Virus record (IMG/VR): IMGVR_UViG_3300045135_000357
Location: 1-59,760 of that record
Reading direction: 5' to 3' (one strand)
DNA length: 59,760 bases
Source: a virus
The notes below the pieces were generated by a model. It ran no database searches, was not told the DNA's origin, and saw only the letters and a list, made by a program, of their open reading frames with translations. The stretch's first letter is position 1, and each line of letters begins with the position of its first letter. Made by a program: the position numbers and the translations under genes. Shown here piece by piece: positions 1-6,720 of this stretch.

Positions 1-977
1 TTATACTGCGCCTTCAGCTGCGCATCAGTTTCGGCCTCGTTGTATAGCGATCTGATATATAGCGTCATCGCCAATGCCAGATGCAGACGCATCGGGTGTT
101 CCTCGTCGGCAATCACATCACGTGCTAGCTTGTCAGTGAACATATGCTGAATGTCCCAGCGCCCGATTAGTTCGACTTTGTTAACCTCGGCCCACTCGTT
201 CATCTGGTTGCGCATGTCGTTGCGATACGAGTAGTCCCGCACATGCAGCATGGGTGCGATAGCAAACGCCCAGTCACGGAAGGTTTCGATGTGTGGTTTC
301 AGCATAGCTTTGCGTTCTTTATCCACACGCACCTTCGGTGGCACGGGGACGTCGTTACCACCATCGACCCACTTGAACGCGCCGTCCACGAGACGGAATG
401 TAAGTGATGCCTTGTCGTCCTGTGCCATGGCCCACTCGGCGCGCTTCGTGACGTAGTGCGACTTCGGGCTTTGTTTGGCGTCTGCTTGTATCTTGTCATA
501 TAGCGCACGGGGCACGGTGCGGGTCTTGGCGAGGAAGTATGCCTGCCCACCTGCGCTGATGAAGTGCTTGCCGTTGCGGTTGATGAAGCTGAGACCCCAT
601 GGTGTATGACGCCACAGGAACGCGTAGCGCATGTTGTGTTGATACGGACCCCAACCGTTGCGCAGTGTAACTTCTTCTGTTCCGTCACGATACTTGCGCC
701 ACACGATGGGTGCATACTTCTCCATGTCCTTGAGTGTTGGTCGGTATTTCGCATTAAACCAGTGGTAGTGGCCGAAGTGCTCGTCACCCATGTGGTATCC
801 GTCCGACAGGGCGTAGCAGTAGTCGCTGATCTTGACGATGCGCTCATACTTGCGCTTGCGGTCGCCGATGGGGCGGATGTCCTTGCCCTTGTTAGCTGCG
901 CCGCCGAGCGGCTTGATGTTGTTATAGTATGCTTCGACTTCTGCGAAGTTGCTAAACGATGTAAATGTACGTGCCAT
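1..977 (-). CDS. Conserved-looking phage protein, C-terminus cut by window edge
   Basis: Reading leftward from ATG 977-975, at least 325 codons stay open to the left edge, so the C-terminus lies outside the window. The start follows a good ribosome binding site (AGGAGCTAAG just upstream) and begins MARTFTSFSNFAEVEAYYNN. The protein is rich in Tyr, Trp and charged residues and shows no signal peptide, membrane segment or recognisable catalytic motif. One stretch (GDEHFGHYHW, about residues 67-76) is His-rich but I cannot assign it to a family. It is the last visible gene of the leftward early arm, 28 bases after the preceding gene, with a GTTAGTG/CACTAAC palindrome immediately upstream. Function unknown; the coding call itself is secure. 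Confidence 0.8.
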   Translation of the reverse strand, partial: MARTFTSFSNFAEVEAYYNNIKPLGGAANKGKDIRPIGDRKRKYERIVKISDYCYALSDGYHMGDEHFGHYHWFNAKYRPTLKDMEKYAPIVWRKYRDGTEEVTLRNGWGPYQHNMRYAFLWRHTPWGLSFINRNGKHFISAGGQAYFLAKTRTVPRALYDKIQADAKQSPKSHYVTKRAEWAMAQDDKASLTFRLVDGAFKWVDGGNDVPVPPKVRVDKERKAMLKPHIETFRDWAFAIAPMLHVRDYSYRNDMRNQMNEWAEVNKVELIGRWDIQHMFTDKLARDVIADEEHPMRLHLALAMTLYIRSLYNEAETDAQLKAQY

Positions 978-993
978 TCTTAGCTCCTAGTTT

Positions 994-1010
994 GTTAGTG
1001 TCGCACTAAC
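994..1010. repeat. 12-copy palindrome, copy 1 (loop TCG)
   Basis: GTTAGTG-TCG-CACTAAC. It lies 17 bases upstream of the ATG of the leftmost gene. On the minus strand it supplies the TAG stop codon of the gene ending at 1006. Confidence 0.9.
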
Positions 1011-1419
1011 CGAAGTTGTGCTTGATCTCGCGGCTCACACCGCACATGTCCCACAGGTATTCCCGCAGGTCTCCGTTGTCGTCATTCTCTATAAGTTCTT
1101 CCTCGATGTCCGGTGTCTCCTCTCCGATGCGATACTTCACCCACGCATACTGCATGTTTCTGTTATCGGCGAACTGCTCCGCCACCGCTTGCAGGTGCTC
1201 GTAACCCTGCACGTCCTCATACTCTTCATACCATTTCACACAGCCAATCTCCCACCACAGGCAGTATATGCCAGCCTCCTCGTCGTCGTGGTTATTCCAC
1301 GCCTCTGCGATGTTGTGCTTCTGCACACGCGGGTCCATGCAATACACAGCCCACACCTCGTCACGATCCTGCTTACGTGCGAAGGCGATAGCCAATAATA
1401 CTTCGCTTCTATATCCCAT
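1006..1419 (-). CDS. Small phage protein of the MGYRSEV type
   Basis: 137 residues starting MGYRSEVLLAIAF. The ATG at 1419-1417 overlaps the TGA of the preceding gene as TGATG, which argues for translational coupling; a GTG one codon further upstream is less likely. The protein has an N-terminal hydrophobic beta-like segment, several Trp/Tyr residues in the middle (WWEIGCVKWYEEYEDV) and an acidic C-terminal half. Phage proteins with an MGYRSEV start recur as hypotheticals, but no biochemical role is known to me. Its stop codon lies inside the palindrome at 994-1010. Confidence 0.7.
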   Translation of the reverse strand: MGYRSEVLLAIAFARKQDRDEVWAVYCMDPRVQKHNIAEAWNNHDDEEAGIYCLWWEIGCVKWYEEYEDVQGYEHLQAVAEQFADNRNMQYAWVKYRIGEETPDIEEELIENDDNGDLREYLWDMCGVSREIKHNFG

Positions 1420-2648
1420 CACATGTCCCTCGATTTGATGTGCACGGTCTTGCCCACGTCAGGCTTGGCGCGCTCGTTATCCAACACAGTCCACAGCACG
1501 GGGTGGTGCCACTCACCCCAGCCACCGAACAGATAGCCATCAGTCAGCACGATCACAGCCTGTGCTTTGATCTGGTTGTCTTGTATATACTGCGGCACAC
1601 ATTCGACGTTGGTGCCACCGCCACCCTTGGGCTTGGTTGACTGCACGATGTTGTCCACCTCGGCACCCTCGTAGCGTTCATCACCTGCCACGTCCGTGTC
1701 CCAATACAGGATGCGGATAGCCTCGGGGTGCACAGTGTCCGCCACCTCTTTGATCTCGGCGAGGAACACACCCAGTTCACGCGCACCGATAGAGCCTGAC
1801 GTGTCAATGGCCACGACGATCTCGCCGATCTGCTCACTGATACCGCTTGGCATGTAGACACCCGCGCCGATGTAGCGACGGTTGGGCCTACGCCATGTCG
1901 AGTAGTCTGTGCCCTGACAAGTTGTCTGCACAAAGGCACGCAGCACCTCACGCCAGTCCACTTGTGGCTGAAGCAGTTCAACCATGTCACGGTCAGCACC
2001 ATTGCCCAGCTTGCCTGCGGCCAGCGCACCTTGGCGCACAGCTTCGTCGATCTCACGTGCGAGTTCGCGCTGCTCGTCTGCGGTCATAGCCTGCGCATCT
2101 TCCCATCCGTGCTCGTCGAAACCTTTACCGCTGCCATTTGGCATACCCTGTCCATCACCTTGTCCTGAGCCGTTACCCTGTCCTTGGCCTTGTTGCTTCA
2201 GGTCGTTGAACACCTGCGCGCTGTCCCACCCACGATACTTCTCATCGAAGCAGCCGATGTTGAGCGGCCCGTCCATGGTGGCGAACAGGTCCGCGTTGTC
2301 GTCCACCAGCTTGATGTTAATCACGTAGTCACACGCCATGTTGGCCAGCTGCGGGTCTTCGTCATACAGGTGCTTCCACGTTGTCAGGTGACGATACAGC
2401 TTGTGATACTCCTCGTGCAGCACAAGGAAGCGCAGCTGCCGGTCGTTGAGGTCGGCGATAAAGTCAGCACCGAACACCACGTCCTTGCCGTTCGTGTATG
2501 CTGTCGGACACTTGGATGCGTCATACTCGACGCGACGTGACCCGATCATCAGCACACCAGCCAGCGCCATGTATTTGGGGTTGGCCATGATGTCGATCAC
2601 GGCCTTCTGCACCCTCTGGTCTGGCGATAAGTTGTTCATCATTAACAT
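1419..2648 (-). CDS. CobT-like protein: putative HExxH metallopeptidase plus VWA domain
   Basis: 409 residues; the start is ATG 2648 behind AGGAG (AGGAGAACACACATG). The N-terminal part carries HEEYH, an HExxH zinc-binding motif, at about residues 78-82. A Gly/Gln-rich linker follows at about 153-175. The C-terminal von Willebrand A domain has a complete MIDAS: DTSGS at about 282-286, the Thr in GGGGTN, and the Asp in VLTDGY. This layout matches the VWA-like metallopeptidase family that partners MoxR/CobS-type AAA+ ATPases. The AAA+ gene lies two genes upstream in the same operon, so the pair probably forms an ATP-driven remodelling complex. CobT of aerobic cobaltochelatase is a distant analogue, but no CobN is visible, so a B12 role is not supported. 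Substrate unknown. Confidence 0.75.
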   Translation of the reverse strand: MLMMNNLSPDQRVQKAVIDIMANPKYMALAGVLMIGSRRVEYDASKCPTAYTNGKDVVFGADFIADLNDRQLRFLVLHEEYHKLYRHLTTWKHLYDEDPQLANMACDYVINIKLVDDNADLFATMDGPLNIGCFDEKYRGWDSAQVFNDLKQQGQGQGNGSGQGDGQGMPNGSGKGFDEHGWEDAQAMTADEQRELAREIDEAVRQGALAAGKLGNGADRDMVELLQPQVDWREVLRAFVQTTCQGTDYSTWRRPNRRYIGAGVYMPSGISEQIGEIVVAIDTSGSIGARELGVFLAEIKEVADTVHPEAIRILYWDTDVAGDERYEGAEVDNIVQSTKPKGGGGTNVECVPQYIQDNQIKAQAVIVLTDGYLFGGWGEWHHPVLWTVLDNERAKPDVGKTVHIKSRDM

Positions 2649-2659
2649 GTGTGTTCTCC

Positions 2660-2947
2660 TCACAGTCCTAGTATGCGTTTCCACCACGGCTTCTTCTCCA
2701 CCGTCGGTGCCTCGTCGTAAGTTGTTAGTGCGACACTAACAGTCTCGTATCGCTTGGGTTGCTTGTGCAGCTGCATGGAATAGATGCGCTGCGTTACTGC
2801 GCCGTGTGAACGGCCCAGCTGCTTGGCGATGTCCCAGTTGCTTGCACCCGTGTGATACATGTTGACGAGCGTATCCACTTCGTCGTCGGTCCACCGTGTG
2901 TTGGTGCGGCCTTCCTTGCGCTTGTATTTCTTCTGGTATGGTTTCAT
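2660..2947 (-). CDS. Small HTH (Myb/SANT-like) DNA-binding protein
   Basis: 95 residues, very basic N-terminus (KPYQKKYKRKEGR), start ATG 2947 behind GGAGACAGACC. Residues about 18-57 (RWTDDEVDTLVNMY ... GASNWDIAKQLGRSHGAV) fit a Myb/SANT or GcrA-like helix-turn-helix, with the conserved Trp and the IAKQLGRS recognition region. It is probably a sequence-specific DNA-binding regulator. It lies between the AAA+ gene and the VWA gene. The palindrome copy at 2724-2740 is inside its coding sequence and encodes VSVALT near the C-terminus. A role in binding the repeated palindromes is possible but untested. Confidence 0.65.
   Translation of the reverse strand: MKPYQKKYKRKEGRTNTRWTDDEVDTLVNMYHTGASNWDIAKQLGRSHGAVTQRIYSMQLHKQPKRYETVSVALTTYDEAPTVEKKPWWKRILGL
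2724..2740. repeat. 12-copy palindrome, copy 2 (loop CGA), inside a CDS
   Basis: GTTAGTG-CGA-CACTAAC. It lies within the small HTH gene, read in frame near its 3' end, 76 bases upstream of the VWA gene start. Confidence 0.9.
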
Positions 2948-2959
2948 TGGTCTGTCTCC

Positions 2960-4051
2960 TTAGCGTTTGTCTGCTGCGAAAAGGTAGTTGTTCTGCATGG
3001 CCCATGCGGTGAACTTCTTGTTGGTCATCACCATGGACTGCTTGGAATACTTGGGTGCACGGACACCGTTGGCGAACATACCCTGTGCTTCCTTGTCGAG
3101 GCGCACCATGTAGTCGAGCCACGCATCCACCCAGTCTTTCTCCAAAGATGCAAGGGTGCGATACACCACCATACACACGGCAGCTGCACTGTCTGGCACC
3201 TTGGCGTTCTTCGGGTCGTCCTTGATAGACTGCAAAGACGGAAGCTGGTCGGCCATCTTGACGAACGCCATCAGGTCCATCGCCGCACGATCACCGATAG
3301 TGCCCATGAGTGTGCCCGTCAGGGTCTGGTCATCGAACAGGTGGCGTTCTTTCAGGATGTCAGACGCAGCTTCGAGTGAGCGAGGCGTGACAAACGCAGC
3401 GCGCTGTGCCTTGGGGTGGAATATATACGGGTTATCATCGGGGTCGCGCACATCTTCGAACGACAAGAACAGCTGCGGGTTATCCTTACACCAACCAAGC
3501 AGGGTGTGATCCACGCCGTTGTTGATGCCCCACTCGATCCACTCCATGTTGCTCGGCTTGCGAGCGGTGATGACGGTGATGCGGTTCCGTGCATGTGGTG
3601 GTAACAAGTCACCGACACCCTCGGCCCCGAGGTTCGTGGTCGCAAAGATAATGCTGTCAGGGTGCAGCGTGTAACTGCCGATCTTGCGCTCCAACATGAG
3701 GCGCAGCAGTGCCAGCTTCACGGACGGGTTAGCCTTGCCATACTCGTCGATCATCAGGATGATGGGTGCCTTGATGTGCGCGCCCAACTCCTCGTTCGTT
3801 GCGTATGTGACGTAGCCCTGCCCGTCTGCTGTTGCGATGTTAGGCAGCGTGATGTCGCCCAAGTCCTTCGTGGTGCAGTCGAAGTAGCATGGCGTATGCG
3901 TGGGCAGGCGTTTAGCCAGTGCGGACAAGAGCGAGGACTTGCCCGTGCCCATGTGGCCTTGCACCAGTGAGGTGCGCTTGTGGCCTGTCGCTGCGATGAA
4001 CGCTTCGATCTGATCGAGGTTCAGCTGATACATTTGCTGTGCTGTAGTCAT
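2960..4051 (-). CDS. MoxR/CobS-like AAA+ ATPase
   Basis: 363 residues from ATG 4051, preceded by AGGAGAACTACC. An upstream in-frame ATG at 4120 would put the palindrome and a hairpin inside the coding region and has no ribosome site, so it is rejected. Walker A is GHMGTGKS (about 32-39), Walker B ILMIDE (about 98-103), sensor-1 ATTN (about 137-140), and the likely arginine finger region is HARNR (about 153-157). The sequence has the single-domain MoxR/CobS arrangement. In these families the ATPase ring works with a VWA partner; here that partner is encoded at 1419-2648, and a DUF3150-like protein is encoded directly upstream. CobS homologues are known in cyanophages, but the function in phages is unsettled. 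Confidence 0.85.
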   Translation of the reverse strand: MTTAQQMYQLNLDQIEAFIAATGHKRTSLVQGHMGTGKSSLLSALAKRLPTHTPCYFDCTTKDLGDITLPNIATADGQGYVTYATNEELGAHIKAPIILMIDEYGKANPSVKLALLRLMLERKIGSYTLHPDSIIFATTNLGAEGVGDLLPPHARNRITVITARKPSNMEWIEWGINNGVDHTLLGWCKDNPQLFLSFEDVRDPDDNPYIFHPKAQRAAFVTPRSLEAASDILKERHLFDDQTLTGTLMGTIGDRAAMDLMAFVKMADQLPSLQSIKDDPKNAKVPDSAAAVCMVVYRTLASLEKDWVDAWLDYMVRLDKEAQGMFANGVRAPKYSKQSMVMTNKKFTAWAMQNNYLFAADKR

Positions 4052-4072
4052 GGTAGTTCTCCTGTTTGTTTG

Positions 4073-4089
4073 CCGTGGCGTAGCCACGG
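4073..4089. promoter_or_regulatory. Leader hairpin before AAA+ gene
   Basis: Perfect inverted repeat CCGTGGC-GTA-GCCACGG. It lies between the palindrome at 4101-4118 and the AAA+ ribosome binding site. There is no T-tract on either strand, so it is not a classical terminator. A hairpin in the same relative position occurs at 5727-5743. Confidence 0.55.
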
Positions 4090-4100
4090 GTTCTCCGTTT

Positions 4101-4118
4101 GTTAGTGGCGGCACTAAC
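4101..4118. repeat. 12-copy palindrome, copy 3 (loop GCGG)
   Basis: GTTAGTG-GCGG-CACTAAC. It lies in the gap between the DUF3150-like gene (stop at 4133) and the AAA+ gene start. Confidence 0.9.
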
Positions 4119-4132
4119 ACCGCCTGTTAAGT

Positions 4133-5047
4133 TTACATGTCGAGCGAAGGCAGAGACTTGATCGCCTCGTCCACCGCACGTTTGGTTTCACGGCGCAGAT
4201 ACTCGTCCTCGCGCAGCGCACTCGGCGTCACACCTCGCATCGCGTCGTCCAGCTTGTCGGCCATAGCTGACATCTGACTGTCGTTGTTCACGTTGCACAC
4301 GCGCAGCAGCTCAATCATCTCGGCCACGTTATCGACCAGCGTGTCACGGAAGATTTTCTTCTGCTCGTGGTCGCCGTAGTCGAGCCGCTCGGACATGCGG
4401 GACAGCGCATCGTATGCACGTTTCCACACGTCGTTCATGGCGTTGCTGAGTTGAGTGCTGTAGTAGTTCGAGTAGTGCGCCTTGAGTTCTTCGGCTGCGT
4501 CGTTTTGCAGGTCGATGCGGAAGTCACCCGCGTCAGGCAGCGGGATATACGTCAGGCCAAAGCGAAACTTTTTGCGCAGGCTGTCGAGCGTGGGGTAGTC
4601 ATCACGCAGGAACAAGTCACCCAGCTTGGTTTGGGCTTGGCTGATCTCCCAGTCATACGCGTCGAGGAACAGCTGCACGAGCCGCTCGTATTCGTTCTGC
4701 AACGCGGTCATCTGCTCGTTGTATTTGAAATACTGCGCCGTAGGCAGCAGGCGCAGGCCGGTATCGGACCACGGCATTGTCATGGCGTAGTGCGCGTTGC
4801 GCAGGTTGGCCGTGAATTTCTGCACCGCGACGAGTTCGGCGCAGTCACCCAGCAGTTTCTTGTTCACCGCTGCGACACCTGCCGCTGCGTAGTTCTGCTG
4901 CGTGACGTCTTCCGATGCGCGCTTGTCTTTCTTGCGGCCCGTCCATGTGCTGATGCTGAGTTCGACGAGCATCGAGGACGACGAGATCGTGGGGGTGTGC
5001 GCCTCCGGTGCAGGAGTGAGCGGGTTGAGGTGAGCGACGTTTGTCAT
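4133..5047 (-). CDS. DUF3150-like partner of the AAA+/VWA pair
   Basis: 304 residues from ATG 5047 with a GGAGAACTACC ribosome site. The protein is mostly helical and hydrophilic: an N-terminal Pro/Ser-rich stretch (about 1-25), then LVELSISTWTGRKKDK (about 27-42), and long charged helices to the end. The LxISxWxGRKK start and the position next to MoxR-type ATPase and VWA genes match what I know of DUF3150 proteins in phages and mobile elements; this is by recollection, not by search. It has no enzyme motif and is probably an adaptor or substrate of the ATPase complex. It has its own strong leftward promoter at 5147-5175 with an operator-like inverted repeat, and a palindrome 14 bases upstream of its start. 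Confidence 0.65.
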   Translation of the reverse strand: MTNVAHLNPLTPAPEAHTPTISSSSMLVELSISTWTGRKKDKRASEDVTQQNYAAAGVAAVNKKLLGDCAELVAVQKFTANLRNAHYAMTMPWSDTGLRLLPTAQYFKYNEQMTALQNEYERLVQLFLDAYDWEISQAQTKLGDLFLRDDYPTLDSLRKKFRFGLTYIPLPDAGDFRIDLQNDAAEELKAHYSNYYSTQLSNAMNDVWKRAYDALSRMSERLDYGDHEQKKIFRDTLVDNVAEMIELLRVCNVNNDSQMSAMADKLDDAMRGVTPSALREDEYLRRETKRAVDEAIKSLPSLDM

Positions 5048-5061
5048 GGTAGTTCTCCGTT

Positions 5062-5078
5062 GTTAGTGCCGCACTAAC
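5062..5078. repeat. 12-copy palindrome, copy 4 (loop CCG)
   Basis: GTTAGTG-CCG-CACTAAC. It lies in the 5' leader of the DUF3150-like gene, between the promoter at 5147-5175 and the ribosome binding site. Confidence 0.9.
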
Positions 5079-5146
5079 AAGTGGCGGCGTTTGGTGGTTG
5101 AGATTTGGTGTCTCGTGGTAGGCGGTTATTTTTATTGTTATATCTT

Positions 5147-5175
5147 ATCATACCATAGTGCGCCCACTATGGCAA
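5147..5175 (-). promoter_or_regulatory. Leftward sigma70-like promoter with palindromic spacer
   Basis: On the minus strand: TTGCCA (5175-5170), 17-base spacer, TATGAT (5152-5147). The spacer and -35 contain the inverted repeat CCATAGTG-CGCC-CACTATGG (5153-5172), a likely operator. Its TAGTG/CACTA core resembles the 12-copy palindrome. The promoter would drive the DUF3150-like, AAA+, HTH and VWA genes. Confidence 0.75.
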
Positions 5176-5195
5176 AGTTGTGGGCCTCGAACTCC

Positions 5196-5408
5196 CTATC
5201 TTACCTTCTGGTTCAGGTGCTTGAGTTCTTCCTTGCGTGTCACGCGGGTGTAGTGCCCCTTCGGGGTCGGCACGATGCACCATCCCATCCGTGCTTCACG
5301 CGCTGCTTCTTCGCCGCAGGTGAGGCAGGTGTTGTAGCCGAGGGCCTTCCTTTTGGGGTGGTATGTCTCCCCGCACTCGATGCACTCTGGTTTGTCATGC
5401 TGTGTCAT
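5196..5408 (-). CDS. Small zinc-ribbon protein
   Basis: 70 residues, start ATG 5408, overlapping the stop of the upstream gene as ATGA. Two CxxC pairs (CIEC about 9-12, CLTC about 28-31) fit a treble-clef or zinc-ribbon fold, followed by a basic C-terminus. Such small phage zinc proteins may bind nucleic acid or host proteins, but there is no direct hint of target. It is translationally coupled to the 99-residue gene. Its ribosome site, AAAGGAG, directly follows the palindrome at 5423-5440. Confidence 0.6.
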   Translation of the reverse strand: MTQHDKPECIECGETYHPKRKALGYNTCLTCGEEAAREARMGWCIVPTPKGHYTRVTRKEELKHLNQKVR

Positions 5409-5704
5409 GCCATTTCTCCTTTGTTAGTGTCGGCACTAACAGGCACCAACATCTCCACGTCGTAACAGTCACACGCGAGGACGCCGTATTCGGCAGCGTC
5501 GTGGTAACGCGCGAAGTATGTCTCGTCTTTGATTGTGCCGATCAATGGCGCTTGGCCGTGGCCGATGTCGCGGACCGTGTCCGCAAGCCAGCGTTCGAAG
5601 GCAGAGCCTTCTTCCTCGTCGAGGCCGCTGATGTCGCCGTAAAGCACAGGGCAAATCCAGTGGGCAGGCAGGCTCAGGGTGATGTGTTCGAAGCGCGTAG
5701 TCAT
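5405..5704 (-). CDS. Unknown 99-residue early protein
   Basis: 99 residues from ATG 5704, with TAGGAGATAAGAT upstream. It is acidic, with a central segment YGDISGLDEEEGSAFERWLA and one cysteine pair (LACDCY). I recognise no family. The palindrome copy at 5423-5440 is read in frame and encodes part of the C-terminus (PVSADTN), so the repeat is tolerated inside the coding sequence. The leader contains a second palindrome (5746-5763) and a hairpin (5727-5743). Confidence 0.6.
   Translation of the reverse strand: MTTRFEHITLSLPAHWICPVLYGDISGLDEEEGSAFERWLADTVRDIGHGQAPLIGTIKDETYFARYHDAAEYGVLACDCYDVEMLVPVSADTNKGEMA
5423..5440. repeat. 12-copy palindrome, copy 5 (loop TCGG), inside a CDS end
   Basis: GTTAGTG-TCGG-CACTAAC. 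It is encoded in frame in the 3' end of the 99-residue gene and lies immediately upstream of the zinc-ribbon gene ribosome site. Confidence 0.9.
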
Positions 5705-5726
5705 ATCTTATCTCCTATTTGTGGTC

Positions 5727-5743
5727 TCGGGGCTTAGCCCCGA
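5727..5743. promoter_or_regulatory. Leader hairpin before 99-residue gene
   Basis: Perfect inverted repeat TCGGGGC-TTA-GCCCCGA directly next to the palindrome at 5746-5763. There is no following T-tract. It parallels the hairpin-plus-palindrome leader of the AAA+ gene. Confidence 0.55.
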
Positions 5744-5745
5744 TT

Positions 5746-5763
5746 GTTAGTGTCGGCACTAAC
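5746..5763. repeat. 12-copy palindrome, copy 6 (loop TCGG)
   Basis: GTTAGTG-TCGG-CACTAAC. It lies in the short gap between the 81-residue gene stop (5769) and the leader of the 99-residue gene. Confidence 0.9.
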
Positions 5764-5768
5764 ATGCC

Positions 5769-6014
5769 TTATTCCTGTGCCCAGCGTTTGGGCGTGTTGG
5801 GGTCGCGGCGCATGGGGTTGTTGCGCGTGGCGCGCTTGGGCGGGGTGATCGACGCATCCGCACGTTCTTCTCTGGCCCACTCGGCGCGGGTCGCCTTGCT
5901 GGTGCCGTGGTATCCGGCCTTGACGCGGTGGATGAAGAACTTGCCTTGGGCCTCGCGGGCAACAGCGGCACGATAGTGCATGGCGCAGAACTTGCGTAAT
6001 TCCTCTTTGGTCAT
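5769..6014 (-). CDS. Small basic protein, unknown
   Basis: 81 residues from ATG 6014 (MTKEELRKF). GGAG lies 9 bases upstream, which is better spaced than for the ATG at 6020 that overlaps the previous stop. The protein is strongly basic, with an N-terminal helix and a disordered Pro/Arg-rich C-terminus (RATRNNPMRRDPNTPKR), suggesting a nucleic-acid or RNA polymerase contact protein, but no family is recognised. It is coupled to the upstream 66-residue gene. Confidence 0.55.
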   Translation of the reverse strand: MTKEELRKFCAMHYRAAVAREAQGKFFIHRVKAGYHGTSKATRAEWAREERADASITPPKRATRNNPMRRDPNTPKRWAQE

Positions 6015-6016
6015 GG

Positions 6017-6217
6017 TCATTCTCCGTTCATGGCGGCTTCTAGGGCCAGCATTTCTCTGAGGGCAGCTTGGACGCGACGCGAGGCGGTATCGAACGCTTC
6101 GATCTCCAACGCGTCCTGCGCATCTTGCAACAGGGCGCGAACCCACGTTGATTTTGAGCGCACCAGCATTCGGGTTTCGGCGTGGTCCCAGTGGGCAAGT
6201 ATCTCAGCATCAGTCAT
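6017..6217 (-). CDS. Small helical protein, unknown; first gene after promoter
   Basis: 66 residues from ATG 6217, preceded by AAAGGATACAAGAT. It is predicted helical, with Ala/Leu/Glu heptad-like stretches (ALREMLALEAAMNGE) and no motif. It is the first gene downstream of the strong leftward promoter at 6314-6342. The palindrome at 6232-6248 lies in its 5' leader, so this is likely an immediate-early transcript start. Confidence 0.55.
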   Translation of the reverse strand: MTDAEILAHWDHAETRMLVRSKSTWVRALLQDAQDALEIEAFDTASRRVQAALREMLALEAAMNGE

Positions 6218-6231
6218 ATCTTGTATCCTTT

Positions 6232-6248
6232 GTTAGTGCGGCACTAAC
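6232..6248. repeat. 12-copy palindrome, copy 7 (loop CGG)
   Basis: GTTAGTG-CGG-CACTAAC in the 5' leader of the first left-arm gene. A lone half-site GTTAGTG follows at 6276-6282, still downstream of the promoter. Confidence 0.9.
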
Positions 6249-6313
6249 AGTGCGGCGGGGTGGAAGCTGGTAGTGGTTAGTGTTAAGCGGTTAGTTTTGG
6301 TGGTATTTCTTAT

Positions 6314-6342
6314 AGAATACCGCAAGTGGACCACTATGTCAA
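6314..6342 (-). promoter_or_regulatory. Strong leftward sigma70 promoter
   Basis: On the minus strand: TTGACA (6342-6337), exactly 17 bases, TATTCT (6319-6314). The spacer includes AGTGG-A-CCACT (6325-6335), an inverted repeat similar to the operator-like spacer at 5153-5172. It would drive the left arm from the 66-residue gene leftward. Confidence 0.8.
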
Positions 6343-6360
6343 ATGTTTGGCCTATCAGGC

Positions 6361-6660
6361 GGTGGTATCTGGTGGTATCTGGTGTAATGTCGCTGAATGT
6401 CGCAAGATGTCGTAGGTAGAGGGTCTGTAAGTGTATGAAAATAAAAGAATGTTCATAAATAATAAATGTTCCTAAAATTGTATACTCATGTTTGACGCGG
6501 ATATTTGGGGGGAATCGGCCCCAGCCCCTGCCTTAGTTTCGGTGCCTCAAAATCCGAGGACACTACCTTACCCCCCCGACATTAGGAACATTTCGTAAAA
6601 TCAATGGGTTACAAGGGGTCCTACCACCGACATTAGCGACATTATCACGGATACCACTAT
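6361..6660. other. Possible replication origin: iteron-like repeats around an AT-rich core
   Basis: Two GGTGGTATCT repeats (6361-6380) are followed by three head-to-tail 10-bp units of the form (A/G)ATGTCGnnn (6386-6415). Then comes an AT-rich tract (6431-6490). On the other side are three inverted CGACATT copies (6577-6583, 6628-6634, 6637-6643). A 12-bp inverted pair, AAATGTTCCTAA (6464-6475) and TTAGGAACATTT (6582-6593), frames the core. The architecture resembles iteron origins; no initiator binding is shown. Confidence 0.45.
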
Positions 6661-6720
6661 TTACCATTTCCTGATAGGCAGTTTTGGGGGGTCCGAACCC
6701 GTGCCTTCTCCCCGAACTAT

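Noticed and set aside
1419-4051. Cobalamin biosynthesis by CobS/CobT homologues
   Set aside because: No CobN or other B12 gene is present; MoxR-VWA pairs have many non-metabolic roles, so only the fold-level similarity is kept.
4073-4089. Rho-independent terminator before the AAA+ gene
   Set aside because: The hairpin lacks a T-tract on both strands, and the downstream gene has a good ribosome site, so a leader hairpin fits better.
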